From Deltaproteobacteria bacterium (GTDB lineage Bacteria; Myxococcota_C; UBA6777), in the NCBI GenBank assembly GCA_002731275.1, contig PCBK01000147.1:1-60187 (forward strand): a stretch of 60,187 nt of DNA. The letters run 5' to 3'. A model generated the notes under the pieces. That model made no database searches. It was given only the letters and a program-made list of their open reading frames with translations, and was not told the DNA's origin. Positions 35,563 to 44,062 of the stretch are shown one piece after another; the stretch's first letter is position 1; each line of letters starts with the position of its first letter. The position numbers and the translations under genes are program-made.

Positions 35563-36780
35563 ATGTTGGACGGACGAGAGATCCTGCTTGGGGTCTCAGG
35601 AAGTATTGCCGCGTATAAAGCGGCTGAGCTTGCGCGCCTGCTGATCAAAAAGGGCGCAAATGTACAAGTCGTGATGACACGCTCAGCTTGCGAATTTATC
35701 ACGCCCTTGACCTTCTTTTCGCTCACAGGAAGACAGGCCTATTCAGAGCTCTTTAGTGGCGGAGAAGAGGTCGCAACAGCGCACATCTCACTCGCCCGTC
35801 AAGCTGATCTGACGATTGTCGCACCTGCCACCGCGCGTACTCTCTCGCGGATCGCGACAGGTTCTGCTGAGGATCTCCTCTCTACCGCAATTATCGCAGC
35901 GCATGGGCCTGTTATCCTCGCGCCCGCGATGAATCCCCAAATGTACCAGCATCCCGGTGTGCAAAACAATCTTCGAACGCTCCAGTCATGGCCCCAATAC
36001 CATATCGCTCCTCCTGGAAGTGGGGAGATGGCCTGTGGCGAGTTTGGTCTGGGGCGTCTCGCCGAACCTGCTGATTTGGTCGCTTTTTGTGAGTCTGTGT
36101 TGCGAGGTGATGTGCAAGATCTCGTGGGGCATCGTATCCTTGTCACCGCTGGTCCCACCCTCGAAGACATCGATCCTGTCCGCTATATTACCAACCGCTC
36201 CACCGGGAAGATGGGGTTCGCGATCGCAGAAGCGGCGGCAAAACGAGGTGCAGACGTGACGTTGATCACCAGCGTGCACACATTACCGATCCCTGCAGGC
36301 TGCCGCCCCCTATTTGTCCGCTCTGCGGCGGATATGGCCGAAGCTGTCCACGCACACGTTGAGGACGCCTCGATGTTGATCATGTCCGCCGCTGTCGCAG
36401 ATTACAAGCCCAAGGAGGTCGCGGACAAGAAGATGAAAAAGAGTGATGATGCGCTCTCGATTCCGCTCGCGCGGACGTTGGATATCCTCGCCTCACTCAC
36501 ACCTTCTCGACATCGTGTCACTGTTGGCTTTGCTGCAGAGACCCATGACGTCGTCAGCTACGCGCAGGGCAAACTCTCTCGCAAGAAGGTCGATATGATC
36601 GTCGCCAACGATGTCTCAAAGGCCGGCAGTGGTTTTGGTACTGAGACCAACGAGGCGATCTTTGTGCGCCCTGATAAAGAACCTGAACATCTTCCTCTGC
36701 TGAGTAAGAAGCAGGTCGCATACGATCTCCTCGATAGAGCCAAAGAGATCTTTGCCCTGCACAAAGAGGCGCGGACATGA
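35563..36780 (+). CDS. coaBC: bifunctional phosphopantothenoylcysteine decarboxylase / phosphopantothenate-cysteine ligase
   Basis: 405 residues from the ATG at 35563; AGGAGG is 6 nt upstream, while the ATG at 35557 touches it. The CoaC half (1-190) binds FMN and shows GVSGSIAAYKAAEL, the PAMN-x2-M motif and GEMACGEFGLGRLAEP with the active Cys. The CoaB half (190-405) shows TAGPTLEDIDPVRYITNRS, STGKMG, SAAVADY and KKVDMIVANDV. The enzyme performs two steps of coenzyme A synthesis. Its stop overlaps the next start by 4 bp (ATGA). Confidence 0.97.
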   Translation: MLDGREILLGVSGSIAAYKAAELARLLIKKGANVQVVMTRSACEFITPLTFFSLTGRQAYSELFSGGEEVATAHISLARQADLTIVAPATARTLSRIATGSAEDLLSTAIIAAHGPVILAPAMNPQMYQHPGVQNNLRTLQSWPQYHIAPPGSGEMACGEFGLGRLAEPADLVAFCESVLRGDVQDLVGHRILVTAGPTLEDIDPVRYITNRSTGKMGFAIAEAAAKRGADVTLITSVHTLPIPAGCRPLFVRSAADMAEAVHAHVEDASMLIMSAAVADYKPKEVADKKMKKSDDALSIPLARTLDILASLTPSRHRVTVGFAAETHDVVSYAQGKLSRKKVDMIVANDVSKAGSGFGTETNEAIFVRPDKEPEHLPLLSKKQVAYDLLDRAKEIFALHKEART

Positions 36781-38441
36781 AGCGAGTGTTGTGTGGTTTG
36801 ATCTGCTTGTGTCTCTGTGTGGTGTCAACTACGCATACTCAGGCTGCGAAGCGTAGGCGTTCATGGAGTGGAAAGCGTACGGGGATCTCGGCCATTCGTC
36901 GGAGCGCAAAGCGCGTGACGTTGATGAGATGGGTGTACCGGATCCGCCTTGGGAGTGCGCGACTTCAACGTATCGCCGGGCGACAGCTCGCGCAGATGAG
37001 GGAGACACGATCCATTCCCTACATGCTTGGACTTCTTCACATGAAAGAGGCGAAGATGAGGCGAGGTGGCGTACTCGCGCTGATGGCCTGGAGATTGCCT
37101 TGGAGTGTGGATGCGATACGTCCGTTGCTTCGGGATGCTGATTTGGGAGTTCGGCTCGCGGCAATCGAAGCTCTTGGGGTCCTGAAAGATCAGGCCTCAT
37201 CGCGTCTACTGTTGCGTCGCGTGAAGGTTGGGAGCGTGGCTGAGAAGATCGCTGCGCTACGTGCACTTAGCGCGATTGGAGACCCTTCTGTTCTGCGAGA
37301 CCTCCCCACACACAAAGGGCGCCTTGCTGTCGTCACCTCGCTCGCGAAGGCCTCTCTCGGAGATAAAGTCTCACAACAGTGGTGGGCGGCGCGTGTGTGG
37401 ACACAACCTCGACTCGGTAAACAGCTCGGTAGGTGGCCTGGTGCGTGGAGCGCGTCACTGTTGCGTAAGGGATTAATGAGTCCTGTGCGTAAAAAGCGGA
37501 TCTTTGCGGTGCGTTGGATGAAGATGAGATACGAGAAGGCGCGCGCTGGGAACTTCCGCAAGGCCTGCCAGATCCGTCGTCTCACGTCGTATACGTGTAA
37601 CAGTATTCGGGCGTACTTGCGGATGGGACCGCCTTCGAAAGTTGATGTCCCAAGACCGTTCTTCTTGATGAAGAAAAACGCTTTGTCTTCAGCGCTCTCA
37701 AATATCCACACAACACACAAGAATAGACAGGCGCGTTTGCAAGCGATCAGCGCGAGAATGCTTGGAACGCCATATCAATTGGACGCGTTGGGGGAGGGGC
37801 CACATGGCCAGTACGATAAAGACCCCATCTTCTCCTTCAAGCGCCTCGACTGTGTGACGTTCTTGGAAGAGAGCGTCGCGCTGGGGCAGCATTCTGGTCT
37901 GAAGCGTGCGATCGCGTACACCCAAACTCTCCGCTACATCAAAGGAATGGTTGGATATCGATTTCGTCGTCATCTCCCGATGGCGCAATGGATTCCGGGT
38001 TTGATTCGCAAGAAGGTGTTCGTCGATATTACCCGTCGTGTTGGAGGAACTGATACACGCACACTCGTCAAGGTCATCTCAAGACGTAGCTACGCAGCTC
38101 GTTCGGCGAGACGTTTTGTCAGGCGGATGGGCGCTCGACGCCTTGTCAAAGGGACCTTCAAGCTCCCATATCTGTCGCTCCAAGATGCGATCAAGCACCA
38201 CAACAAGATCCCTGTAGGAGCGATTATCAGTATGTTACGACCTTCCAAGCCATACTCTCCCGGACAGATTTTCCACCAAGGGCTGATCGTGCGTCTCAAA
38301 CAAGGGCTGCATATCCGCCATGCCACAAAGGTGTGGGGAGGGATTGTCGATACACCTCTTCGTTGGTATCTGCGCAGTCTGCTTCGCTACCGCCGCCCAG
38401 TCCTCGGGATTCATCTCCTTCAACATCGCACCCAACCTTGA
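36777..38441 (+). CDS. exported HEAT-repeat protein with DUF1460 (NlpC/P60-like amidase) domain
   Basis: 554 residues. A signal peptide (to about HTQAA) is followed by HEAT-like helical repeats at about 60-200 (RDADLGVRLAAIEALGVLKD in part) and a C-terminal DUF1460 domain from about 320: LGTPYQLDALGEGPHGQ, FKRLDCVTFLEE (catalytic Cys) and HQGLIVRL with HIRHATK (catalytic His). DUF1460 proteins act on cell-wall peptides. The 4-bp overlap with coaBC indicates translational coupling, an unexpected pairing of coenzyme A synthesis and a wall enzyme. The protein is very basic. Confidence 0.8.
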   Translation: MKRVLCGLICLCLCVVSTTHTQAAKRRRSWSGKRTGISAIRRSAKRVTLMRWVYRIRLGSARLQRIAGRQLAQMRETRSIPYMLGLLHMKEAKMRRGGVLALMAWRLPWSVDAIRPLLRDADLGVRLAAIEALGVLKDQASSRLLLRRVKVGSVAEKIAALRALSAIGDPSVLRDLPTHKGRLAVVTSLAKASLGDKVSQQWWAARVWTQPRLGKQLGRWPGAWSASLLRKGLMSPVRKKRIFAVRWMKMRYEKARAGNFRKACQIRRLTSYTCNSIRAYLRMGPPSKVDVPRPFFLMKKNALSSALSNIHTTHKNRQARLQAISARMLGTPYQLDALGEGPHGQYDKDPIFSFKRLDCVTFLEESVALGQHSGLKRAIAYTQTLRYIKGMVGYRFRRHLPMAQWIPGLIRKKVFVDITRRVGGTDTRTLVKVISRRSYAARSARRFVRRMGARRLVKGTFKLPYLSLQDAIKHHNKIPVGAIISMLRPSKPYSPGQIFHQGLIVRLKQGLHIRHATKVWGGIVDTPLRWYLRSLLRYRRPVLGIHLLQHRTQP

Positions 38442-38612
38442 CCGTCACATATCTTCATATCTGCACATGACAAGGTCGTCTGCCTTACAGCCACATACAA
38501 TTCGTACGTGCAAAAGCGCAACTGCTGTGGCATAATCATATGTTTGTCATTACGACGAGATGATTTTGTCGTGTGAAAGTGACGCCTACGATTTGCTTCT
38601 GGAGGACCTCGG

Positions 38613-39416
38613 ATGCGTTTGGTACGAATGGGATGGATGTGTTTGTTATGTATGAGTGTATTGCTGGCATGTTCAGATCCGCCAGCCAAAAACGAGAAGG
38701 TGAGCGAGAAGAGCTCTGAACCTGTCGTCGAGAAGAGCGTCGAACCTGCTCCTGAGCCTGTCGTTGATGCCGGGCCGGAAGTGGCGCCTGAACCTGAGCC
38801 TGACGAATCCAAAGATCCTCCCCCTATCGCAGATGGTGTAAAGGTGCGGATTGTCCACGTGACAGACGGCGACACTGTCTACGCCCTGACGCGTATCGGC
38901 GGGTGGGCGAGTCGTATTCGTCTCTTGGGCTTTAACGCTCCTGAGTGTACCAAGAAGAAGTCCGGCTCCTTCTCCGTTTGCAACGGTGATATCGAATACT
39001 TTGGGGTTGAGGCATACAAAGCTCTTCAGGCGATCTACACAAAGTATCGAGGAAAACAGTTCTTGCTCACCTGCGTCAACAAAGGAGATGAGTGTGAGAA
39101 GGACGTCTTCGATCGATATCTCGCCTATCTCCAAACACCAGACGGTGAAGATGTCGGTGAGCTCTTGATGAAACAGGGTATGGGATGGGCCTTTACCAAG
39201 TTTGAATCGACCAAGCGTGCCGATTATTGCAAGGCCGAGGCAAACGCGATCCGCAGCAAAGTTGGGATGTGGAAACAGGGTGGGCGGACGTTTGTGAAGG
39301 GGAAAATGAGCAGCGACACGCGCAACTGGTATTACAGCAGCAAGGCTGGAAAAAGTCACGACGCGCTCTGTTCGCAGGCGCTAGGGTCATCCTTCCAGGA
39401 TCTGGCGGGAGAGTAA
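38613..39416 (+). CDS. lipid-anchored thermonuclease-like (SNase) protein
   Basis: 267 residues; GGAGG lies 8 nt before the ATG. The signal peptide ends in a lipobox (VLLAC). A Glu/Pro/Val-rich linker (about 20-75) leads to an SNase domain: VTDGDTVYAL, IRLLGFNAPEC, FDRYLAYL (catalytic Arg) and MKQGMGWAFTK, with the Asp, Arg and Glu needed for Ca-dependent nuclease activity. Extra Cys pairs suggest disulfides. It would be an envelope-attached nuclease degrading extracellular or periplasmic DNA/RNA. birA follows 43 bp later. Confidence 0.88.
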   Translation: MRLVRMGWMCLLCMSVLLACSDPPAKNEKVSEKSSEPVVEKSVEPAPEPVVDAGPEVAPEPEPDESKDPPPIADGVKVRIVHVTDGDTVYALTRIGGWASRIRLLGFNAPECTKKKSGSFSVCNGDIEYFGVEAYKALQAIYTKYRGKQFLLTCVNKGDECEKDVFDRYLAYLQTPDGEDVGELLMKQGMGWAFTKFESTKRADYCKAEANAIRSKVGMWKQGGRTFVKGKMSSDTRNWYYSSKAGKSHDALCSQALGSSFQDLAGE

Positions 39417-39459
39417 GTCCCAGTCTTTGTCCATCACAAGACAAAAGGAGATTGTTTCG

Positions 39460-40236
39460 ATGAGTCCAACGTTACAAGAATTACAAAGCGTGGATTCGAC
39501 CAACCGCTATCTTCGCGAGGAGGTGGAGTGGGGGCGGATCTCGCAAGGTGCAGTGTGGGCTCGTGAACAGACCGCAGGGCGTGGTCGTCGTGAGCGCGAT
39601 TGGAGCTCACCAAAAGGAGGGCTCTACCTCTCTGTTTGCACACCTGTAAAGGACATGTTACCGCCGCTGTTTGGTGTCTCTGTTGGGCTCTCTGCTGTGC
39701 AGATGTGTCGGATGTGGACGCAGGATGTTGGGCTCAAGTGGCCTAACGATTTGTTGCTGCGTGTCGAAGAAGAGGGGCTACTTGTCGAGAAAAAATATGG
39801 AGGGATCCTCGCATCTTACGTGCAGGCTCCGAATGGAGAAGGGCACGCGGTTGTGGGGATTGGCCTCAATCTACGCACGCCGATCGATGTGGAGCTTGGG
39901 GCCCATGCGATGCGGCCTGGACGACTCGTCGATGTCGTCGATGACTTGCCCCCCATCGAGGAGATCTCGAAGACACTCTCTCAGATGATCTTCAAGGGAT
40001 TTGAGAAGTTACTGGATCAACAACGTCCCATAGCACAACGTCAGGCGACGTTGATGCACGAGTGGGAGACGTACGTTTGGACTGTTGGGAAGAGAGTCCG
40101 GGTGTTGTTATCTGGAGAGACATTGGAAGGGGACGTTGTAGGTCTTTCTCAGATGTGTGAGTTGATCGTAAGAGATGATGCTGGTGTAGAGCACACTGTA
40201 CGTGCAGGTGATTGTGTGCACATGCGCGCTATGTGA
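39460..40236 (+). CDS. birA: biotin-[acetyl-CoA-carboxylase] ligase (class I, no DNA-binding domain)
   Basis: 258 residues from the ATG at 39460, with AAGGAG about 10 nt upstream; an earlier in-frame ATG at 39427 is less supported. Motifs are DSTN, GRGRRERDWSSPKGGLY (part), LKWPNDL and VVGIGLNL; the C-terminal SH3-like cap follows. It biotinylates carboxylase carrier protein. The N-terminal repressor domain of E. coli BirA is missing, so it is unlikely to regulate bio genes. Converges on the kinase gene. Confidence 0.94.
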   Translation: MSPTLQELQSVDSTNRYLREEVEWGRISQGAVWAREQTAGRGRRERDWSSPKGGLYLSVCTPVKDMLPPLFGVSVGLSAVQMCRMWTQDVGLKWPNDLLLRVEEEGLLVEKKYGGILASYVQAPNGEGHAVVGIGLNLRTPIDVELGAHAMRPGRLVDVVDDLPPIEEISKTLSQMIFKGFEKLLDQQRPIAQRQATLMHEWETYVWTVGKRVRVLLSGETLEGDVVGLSQMCELIVRDDAGVEHTVRAGDCVHMRAM

Positions 40237-40270
40237 AGAGCGCAAATGTTCTGAGATGATAGGGGGTTGT

Positions 40271-42736
40271 TCAATAGGGGAGCGTGTGTGTCTTCTCTTT
40301 GGGTGTATCGTGTCGAAGAGGGGTGATGTGTTGTGTGTCCTCTTCGATGGGGAAGGATGGAGTGCGCATCATAAAGAAGACGAGGGCAAGGAGCGCGAGA
40401 AGCGCGACAAGACCACCGAGTATCAGCAGGTATGAGCTGGACGATTTTTTCTCCGTGAGGGGAGGGTGTTTGAATGCCCTTGTGGAGATGTGTCGGCGCT
40501 GAGAACGATCATTTGTAGTGACACGATCAGTCGATTGGATACGTGGTCCGTGCTTGTCATCGGGGTTGTGCGCGCGGTTGCTGCCCGTCTGTGTGAAGGC
40601 GCGATTTGCGCCTGTTTGTGTGCGTGTAAATGTCTTATTAGCCCCTGTCTGCATCCGCGGAAGGGCTTTGTTACCGCCTGTTTGTGTGCGTGTAAATGCC
40701 TGGTTTCCGCCTGTCTGTGTTTCTGGTGGGCGGACTGTGCGATTGGTGTCGGAGCCTCTCTTTGGAAGCGTTCGCAGTCTTGGGGCAGAAGACGTCCTTC
40801 GGCTCTCTGGTGGGGTGCGCCGCTTCTCTGGTGAGGTGCGCCGTTTCTCCGAGGAGTCGATCGAGATCGCTGATTCGAGGGCGATTGGGCTGATCGCATT
40901 TGGAGGTGTCGGAGAGCGAAGTGATGTCTCTTGTAGAGAGAGAGGTGCTACAGGTGGGATATCTTCGTCGGCGAAATCGTGTGCAAGGTACCGATCCGAA
41001 GAGGGTGTGCGACGACTTGGTGAGAGACCTTCTGGTAGATTGTTTTGTTCTTGTTGTTTTTGTTTCTCTCGAAACATCATTCGACCGACAATGACGGGTT
41101 GGTCAGTCGTTTCCGGGTGCTCTTCAAAGTCTTCGAGGCGTGGTTCTGCGTGGGTGGAGTTGAGCAGCGGCAGATCCGGGGAGAGATAGTGGGCGAACCG
41201 GTCCAATGCATGTGCGAGCTCATGCCACAACATGTCCATGGAGGCGGGGCGATCTTTTGGGTCTTTCGCGAGCGTACGCTGTACGAGATCTTCGAGCTCT
41301 GGTGGGTAAGGAAGATCGCTACGTGCGAGAGAGAGTGTGGGCGGATCTGCGTAGACGTGTCGCAGCATGATTTGGTAGGCGCTGCTTCCCTCGAAGGGCG
41401 GTTTACCTGTGAGGATTTCGTAGATAATGACACCCATAGAGTAGATGTCCGCGCGGTGGTCGCTCTCGCCCTCGCCTGCTTGCTCAGGGGCCATGTATCG
41501 GGGCGTCCCGATGGTCATTCCTGTGCGCGTGAGGCGCTGATCCTCTTCGCTCGCGACCATCTTGGCGACCCCAAAGTCGAGGATCTTAATGCACTCATCT
41601 GGTTTGGTGCGTCGGAGATGCTCGACGATGAAGATGTTGTCTGGTTTGAGGTCGCGGTGAAAGATCCCGCGAGAGTGGGCGAAGCCGATGGCGTCACAGA
41701 CTTGATGGATGACTGAGCGGATGAAGTTCATGGTGAGCAGGTCAGGGTGGTCCTCGAAGACCTCTTCGAGACTGATACCTTTGAGGAACTCCATCGCGAT
41801 GAAGAAGCCGACACCTTCTTCGAAGCCAAAATCGTGGACAAAGACGATCCCTGGGTGTCGGAGTTGGTTTTGTGCTTGTGCTTCTCTGTGAAAGCGACGG
41901 ACTACGCGTTCATTTGTGCTGAGGTGTGTGCGCAGGATTTTGATCGCGGCGTCTTTGCCGTTATCGAGGTTGGTCGCCATGTAGACGAGCCCCATGCCGC
42001 CTTCTCCGAGCTTTTTTTCGAGACGGAAGTGCCCAACTGTTTTGCCTATCAGTGGGTCGGCGTTGCGCAAATTCATGGGGGAGCCGCAACGTGTACAGCG
42101 CTCGTTGTATGCGGATTCTAGGTGTCCACAAGCCGGACAGGATTGGACTTCGAGCTTGGGAGGAGGGATGTCGTAGCTCGATGGAGAGGCGTCGAAGAGT
42201 TGCGCGGACGGGAATCCTGAAGGCGTCGCTGTTGGCGGTGCTGCTGGGGGGAGCGTATCCTGGCTGGGAGAGCGTTCGCTTTGGTAGTGGAGCTGGATTG
42301 CGTTGATCACGGCGCTTGGAGTGGAGATGCCTATCGCGAGTTGGTCGGCCTGTGCGTAAAGCTTGATGGCGTCGAGTGTTTTTTGGTCGAGTGGGTTTGG
42401 CAGCACGAGGTGCAGCGCATGATCATGGGGGTCGAGCTTGATGGGAAGAAAGGATTGCTCCATCATTAAGAATAGTGGAAATTGATGGAGTAACTGCAAG
42501 TCGATGGGGAGCGTTATCAGCTCGTGTTCGTACCAGAAGGGGAGGCCGAGTTGGCGTGCGATTGATTGGTAGAGTTCTTCTTCTGAGATAGGGCACAAAC
42601 CCATGAGAATCTCGATAAGGCGGCCACCCTGACTTTGCTGGATGGAGAGCGCCGTTTGCCAATGGTGGCGTTCAATGAGACCATCATCCACCAAGAGGCT
42701 TACAAATTGTTGAGATTCGTCAACGGGTTGGTTCAT
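40271..42736 (-). CDS. Ser/Thr protein kinase with N-terminal MshEN-like domain, zinc ribbon and C-terminal membrane helix
   Basis: 821 residues. Residues 1-150 match the MshEN/GspE-N domain; the 24-residue signature spans Arg39 to Gln62, but Gly at positions 3 and 10 of the motif is Ile and Cys. A four-Cys zinc ribbon (Cys200, 203, 214, 217) precedes a complete kinase domain at about 235-515: GEGGMG loop, Lys266, HRD (360-362), DFG (387-389) and GTPRYMAPEQ. After a Pro/Ser-rich linker come Thr/Gln/Asn repeats (TRTQTGGN-type) and a single helix (YLLILGGLVALLALLALVFF) near 770-790. It is probably an active membrane-tethered kinase whose N-terminal domain senses a ligand or partner; targets are unknown. 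Convergent with birA. Confidence 0.9.
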   Translation of the reverse strand: MNQPVDESQQFVSLLVDDGLIERHHWQTALSIQQSQGGRLIEILMGLCPISEEELYQSIARQLGLPFWYEHELITLPIDLQLLHQFPLFLMMEQSFLPIKLDPHDHALHLVLPNPLDQKTLDAIKLYAQADQLAIGISTPSAVINAIQLHYQSERSPSQDTLPPAAPPTATPSGFPSAQLFDASPSSYDIPPPKLEVQSCPACGHLESAYNERCTRCGSPMNLRNADPLIGKTVGHFRLEKKLGEGGMGLVYMATNLDNGKDAAIKILRTHLSTNERVVRRFHREAQAQNQLRHPGIVFVHDFGFEEGVGFFIAMEFLKGISLEEVFEDHPDLLTMNFIRSVIHQVCDAIGFAHSRGIFHRDLKPDNIFIVEHLRRTKPDECIKILDFGVAKMVASEEDQRLTRTGMTIGTPRYMAPEQAGEGESDHRADIYSMGVIIYEILTGKPPFEGSSAYQIMLRHVYADPPTLSLARSDLPYPPELEDLVQRTLAKDPKDRPASMDMLWHELAHALDRFAHYLSPDLPLLNSTHAEPRLEDFEEHPETTDQPVIVGRMMFREKQKQQEQNNLPEGLSPSRRTPSSDRYLAHDFADEDIPPVAPLSLQETSLRSPTPPNAISPIALESAISIDSSEKRRTSPEKRRTPPESRRTSSAPRLRTLPKRGSDTNRTVRPPETQTGGNQAFTRTQTGGNKALPRMQTGANKTFTRTQTGANRAFTQTGSNRAHNPDDKHGPRIQSTDRVTTNDRSQRRHISTRAFKHPPLTEKKSSSSYLLILGGLVALLALLALVFFMMRTPSFPIEEDTQHITPLRHDTPKEKTHTLPY

Positions 42737-43087
42737 ATGGGCATATATCCACCTGACTCTTCTTGCGAGCCAGTCGAAGTTTGCACATTGGCAAATTAGT
42801 CTTGTCTACTCTAAGAGCTTAAGATAGCGAAAGTCACCAAAGAGGTCAAGGGTCGATTGGGACTTGGTCTTGTTTGTGGTGGAAAAAGAAAAGGGAAATG
42901 AGATGTCTTTTTGTGGGAGAAAGATGGGTTTTGGTTTGGTGGAAAATGGGCATGGTGGGGGTGGGTTGACATTGTATAGTGTCGAGGGTAGAAAAGAAGG
43001 CGATATTTGGTGGCGTTATGGCGCGGCAGAGGCGGTCTTTTTTTGACGTTCTGTCGTCGTTTGTTTTCATAAAGAAGGAGGCTCGGG
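42737..43087. other. 351-bp divergent intergenic region
   Basis: The region between the kinase and ribF carries the candidate ribF promoter described separately; a G/T-rich stretch precedes it. No gene or structured RNA is recognised. Confidence 0.5.
42966..42994 (+). promoter_or_regulatory. candidate promoter of ribF-pilB
   Basis: TTGACA (42966-42971) and TAGAAA (42989-42994) are separated by 17 bp, about 93 bp before the ribF start. The -35 is perfect and the -10 partial. Confidence 0.5.
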
Positions 43088-44026
43088 TTGGAGCGTTTCC
43101 CTGGATACCAGACTCTACCACAACCCCTCAGTGGATCTGTTGTGACGATTGGTAACTTTGACGGTGTGCATCGTGGTCACCAAGCGATCCTTGCGCAAGT
43201 TATCGAGAAGGCGAAAACACTTGGTGTTCCTTCTGTTGCATACACTTTTCAACCCCATCCCGCCAAACTCTTTCGACCACAGCTCGCCCCTCCGCTGATC
43301 AGTACATACACACAAAAGCTCGACTTGCTCGAATCGTATGGTATTGATATTGCGGTTGAGCAGCCATTTACACGCGAATTTGCGCACTACTCCCCCGAGC
43401 GGTTTGTCACCTCCATTTTGCATGAAACACTCGGAGCGCGTGAGATCTTTGCGGGGTTTGACTTCTCATTTGGCAAAGGCGGAAAAGCCGATGTCCAGTT
43501 TTTACGGGAGCTATGTGAGCCATATGGCATCAAGCTTCACGTCATCCAACCGCTGTCTTTTGAGAGCATTGTAGCCTCAAGTACAAAAGTGCGGGAGTTT
43601 GTCCTGGCCGGAAAAGTCGCGGGAGCAGCGTTATTGCTCGGTCGTCCCTTTGTACTCTCTGGACACGTCGTGCAAGGCGATCAGCGAGGGCGCACGCTGG
43701 GATTTCCGACCGCAAACCTCGACGCGGAGCAGGAGCTTCGACCTGCGAGAGGGGTGTACGCATGTTATGCGCTTCTCCAACAACAACGCCTCCCTGCTGT
43801 CGTGAATATTGGGATGCGTCCTACCTTTTCAACCGAACACGTCACAATCGAGGCGCACCTGCTAGACTTCCAAGGTGACCTGTACGGGAAGCCCTTGACC
43901 CTCGAATTTGTCGAATATTTACGCGCCGAAAAGTCTTTTGACTCCGCCGAGCTTCTGGTCGAACAAATTGACAAAGACATCGAATGCGCGAAAGATATAC
44001 TCATTCCATCTGGAGATAGTCACTAA
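43088..44026 (+). CDS. ribF: bifunctional riboflavin kinase / FAD synthetase
   Basis: 312 residues, typical length. The start is a TTG at 43088: AGGAGG lies 8 nt upstream and no ATG fits. The nucleotidyltransferase half shows VVTIGNFDGVHRGHQ and TFQPHPAKLF; the kinase half shows GHVVQGDQRGRTLGFPTAN (part), RGVYACY and VNIGMRPTF. It makes FMN and FAD. pilB follows 36 bp later, so the two could be co-transcribed. Confidence 0.95.
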   Translation: MERFPGYQTLPQPLSGSVVTIGNFDGVHRGHQAILAQVIEKAKTLGVPSVAYTFQPHPAKLFRPQLAPPLISTYTQKLDLLESYGIDIAVEQPFTREFAHYSPERFVTSILHETLGAREIFAGFDFSFGKGGKADVQFLRELCEPYGIKLHVIQPLSFESIVASSTKVREFVLAGKVAGAALLLGRPFVLSGHVVQGDQRGRTLGFPTANLDAEQELRPARGVYACYALLQQQRLPAVVNIGMRPTFSTEHVTIEAHLLDFQGDLYGKPLTLEFVEYLRAEKSFDSAELLVEQIDKDIECAKDILIPSGDSH

Positions 44027-44062
44027 CTTCCCAGGCAGAGATTGTTACGAAAGGAACTCGGC

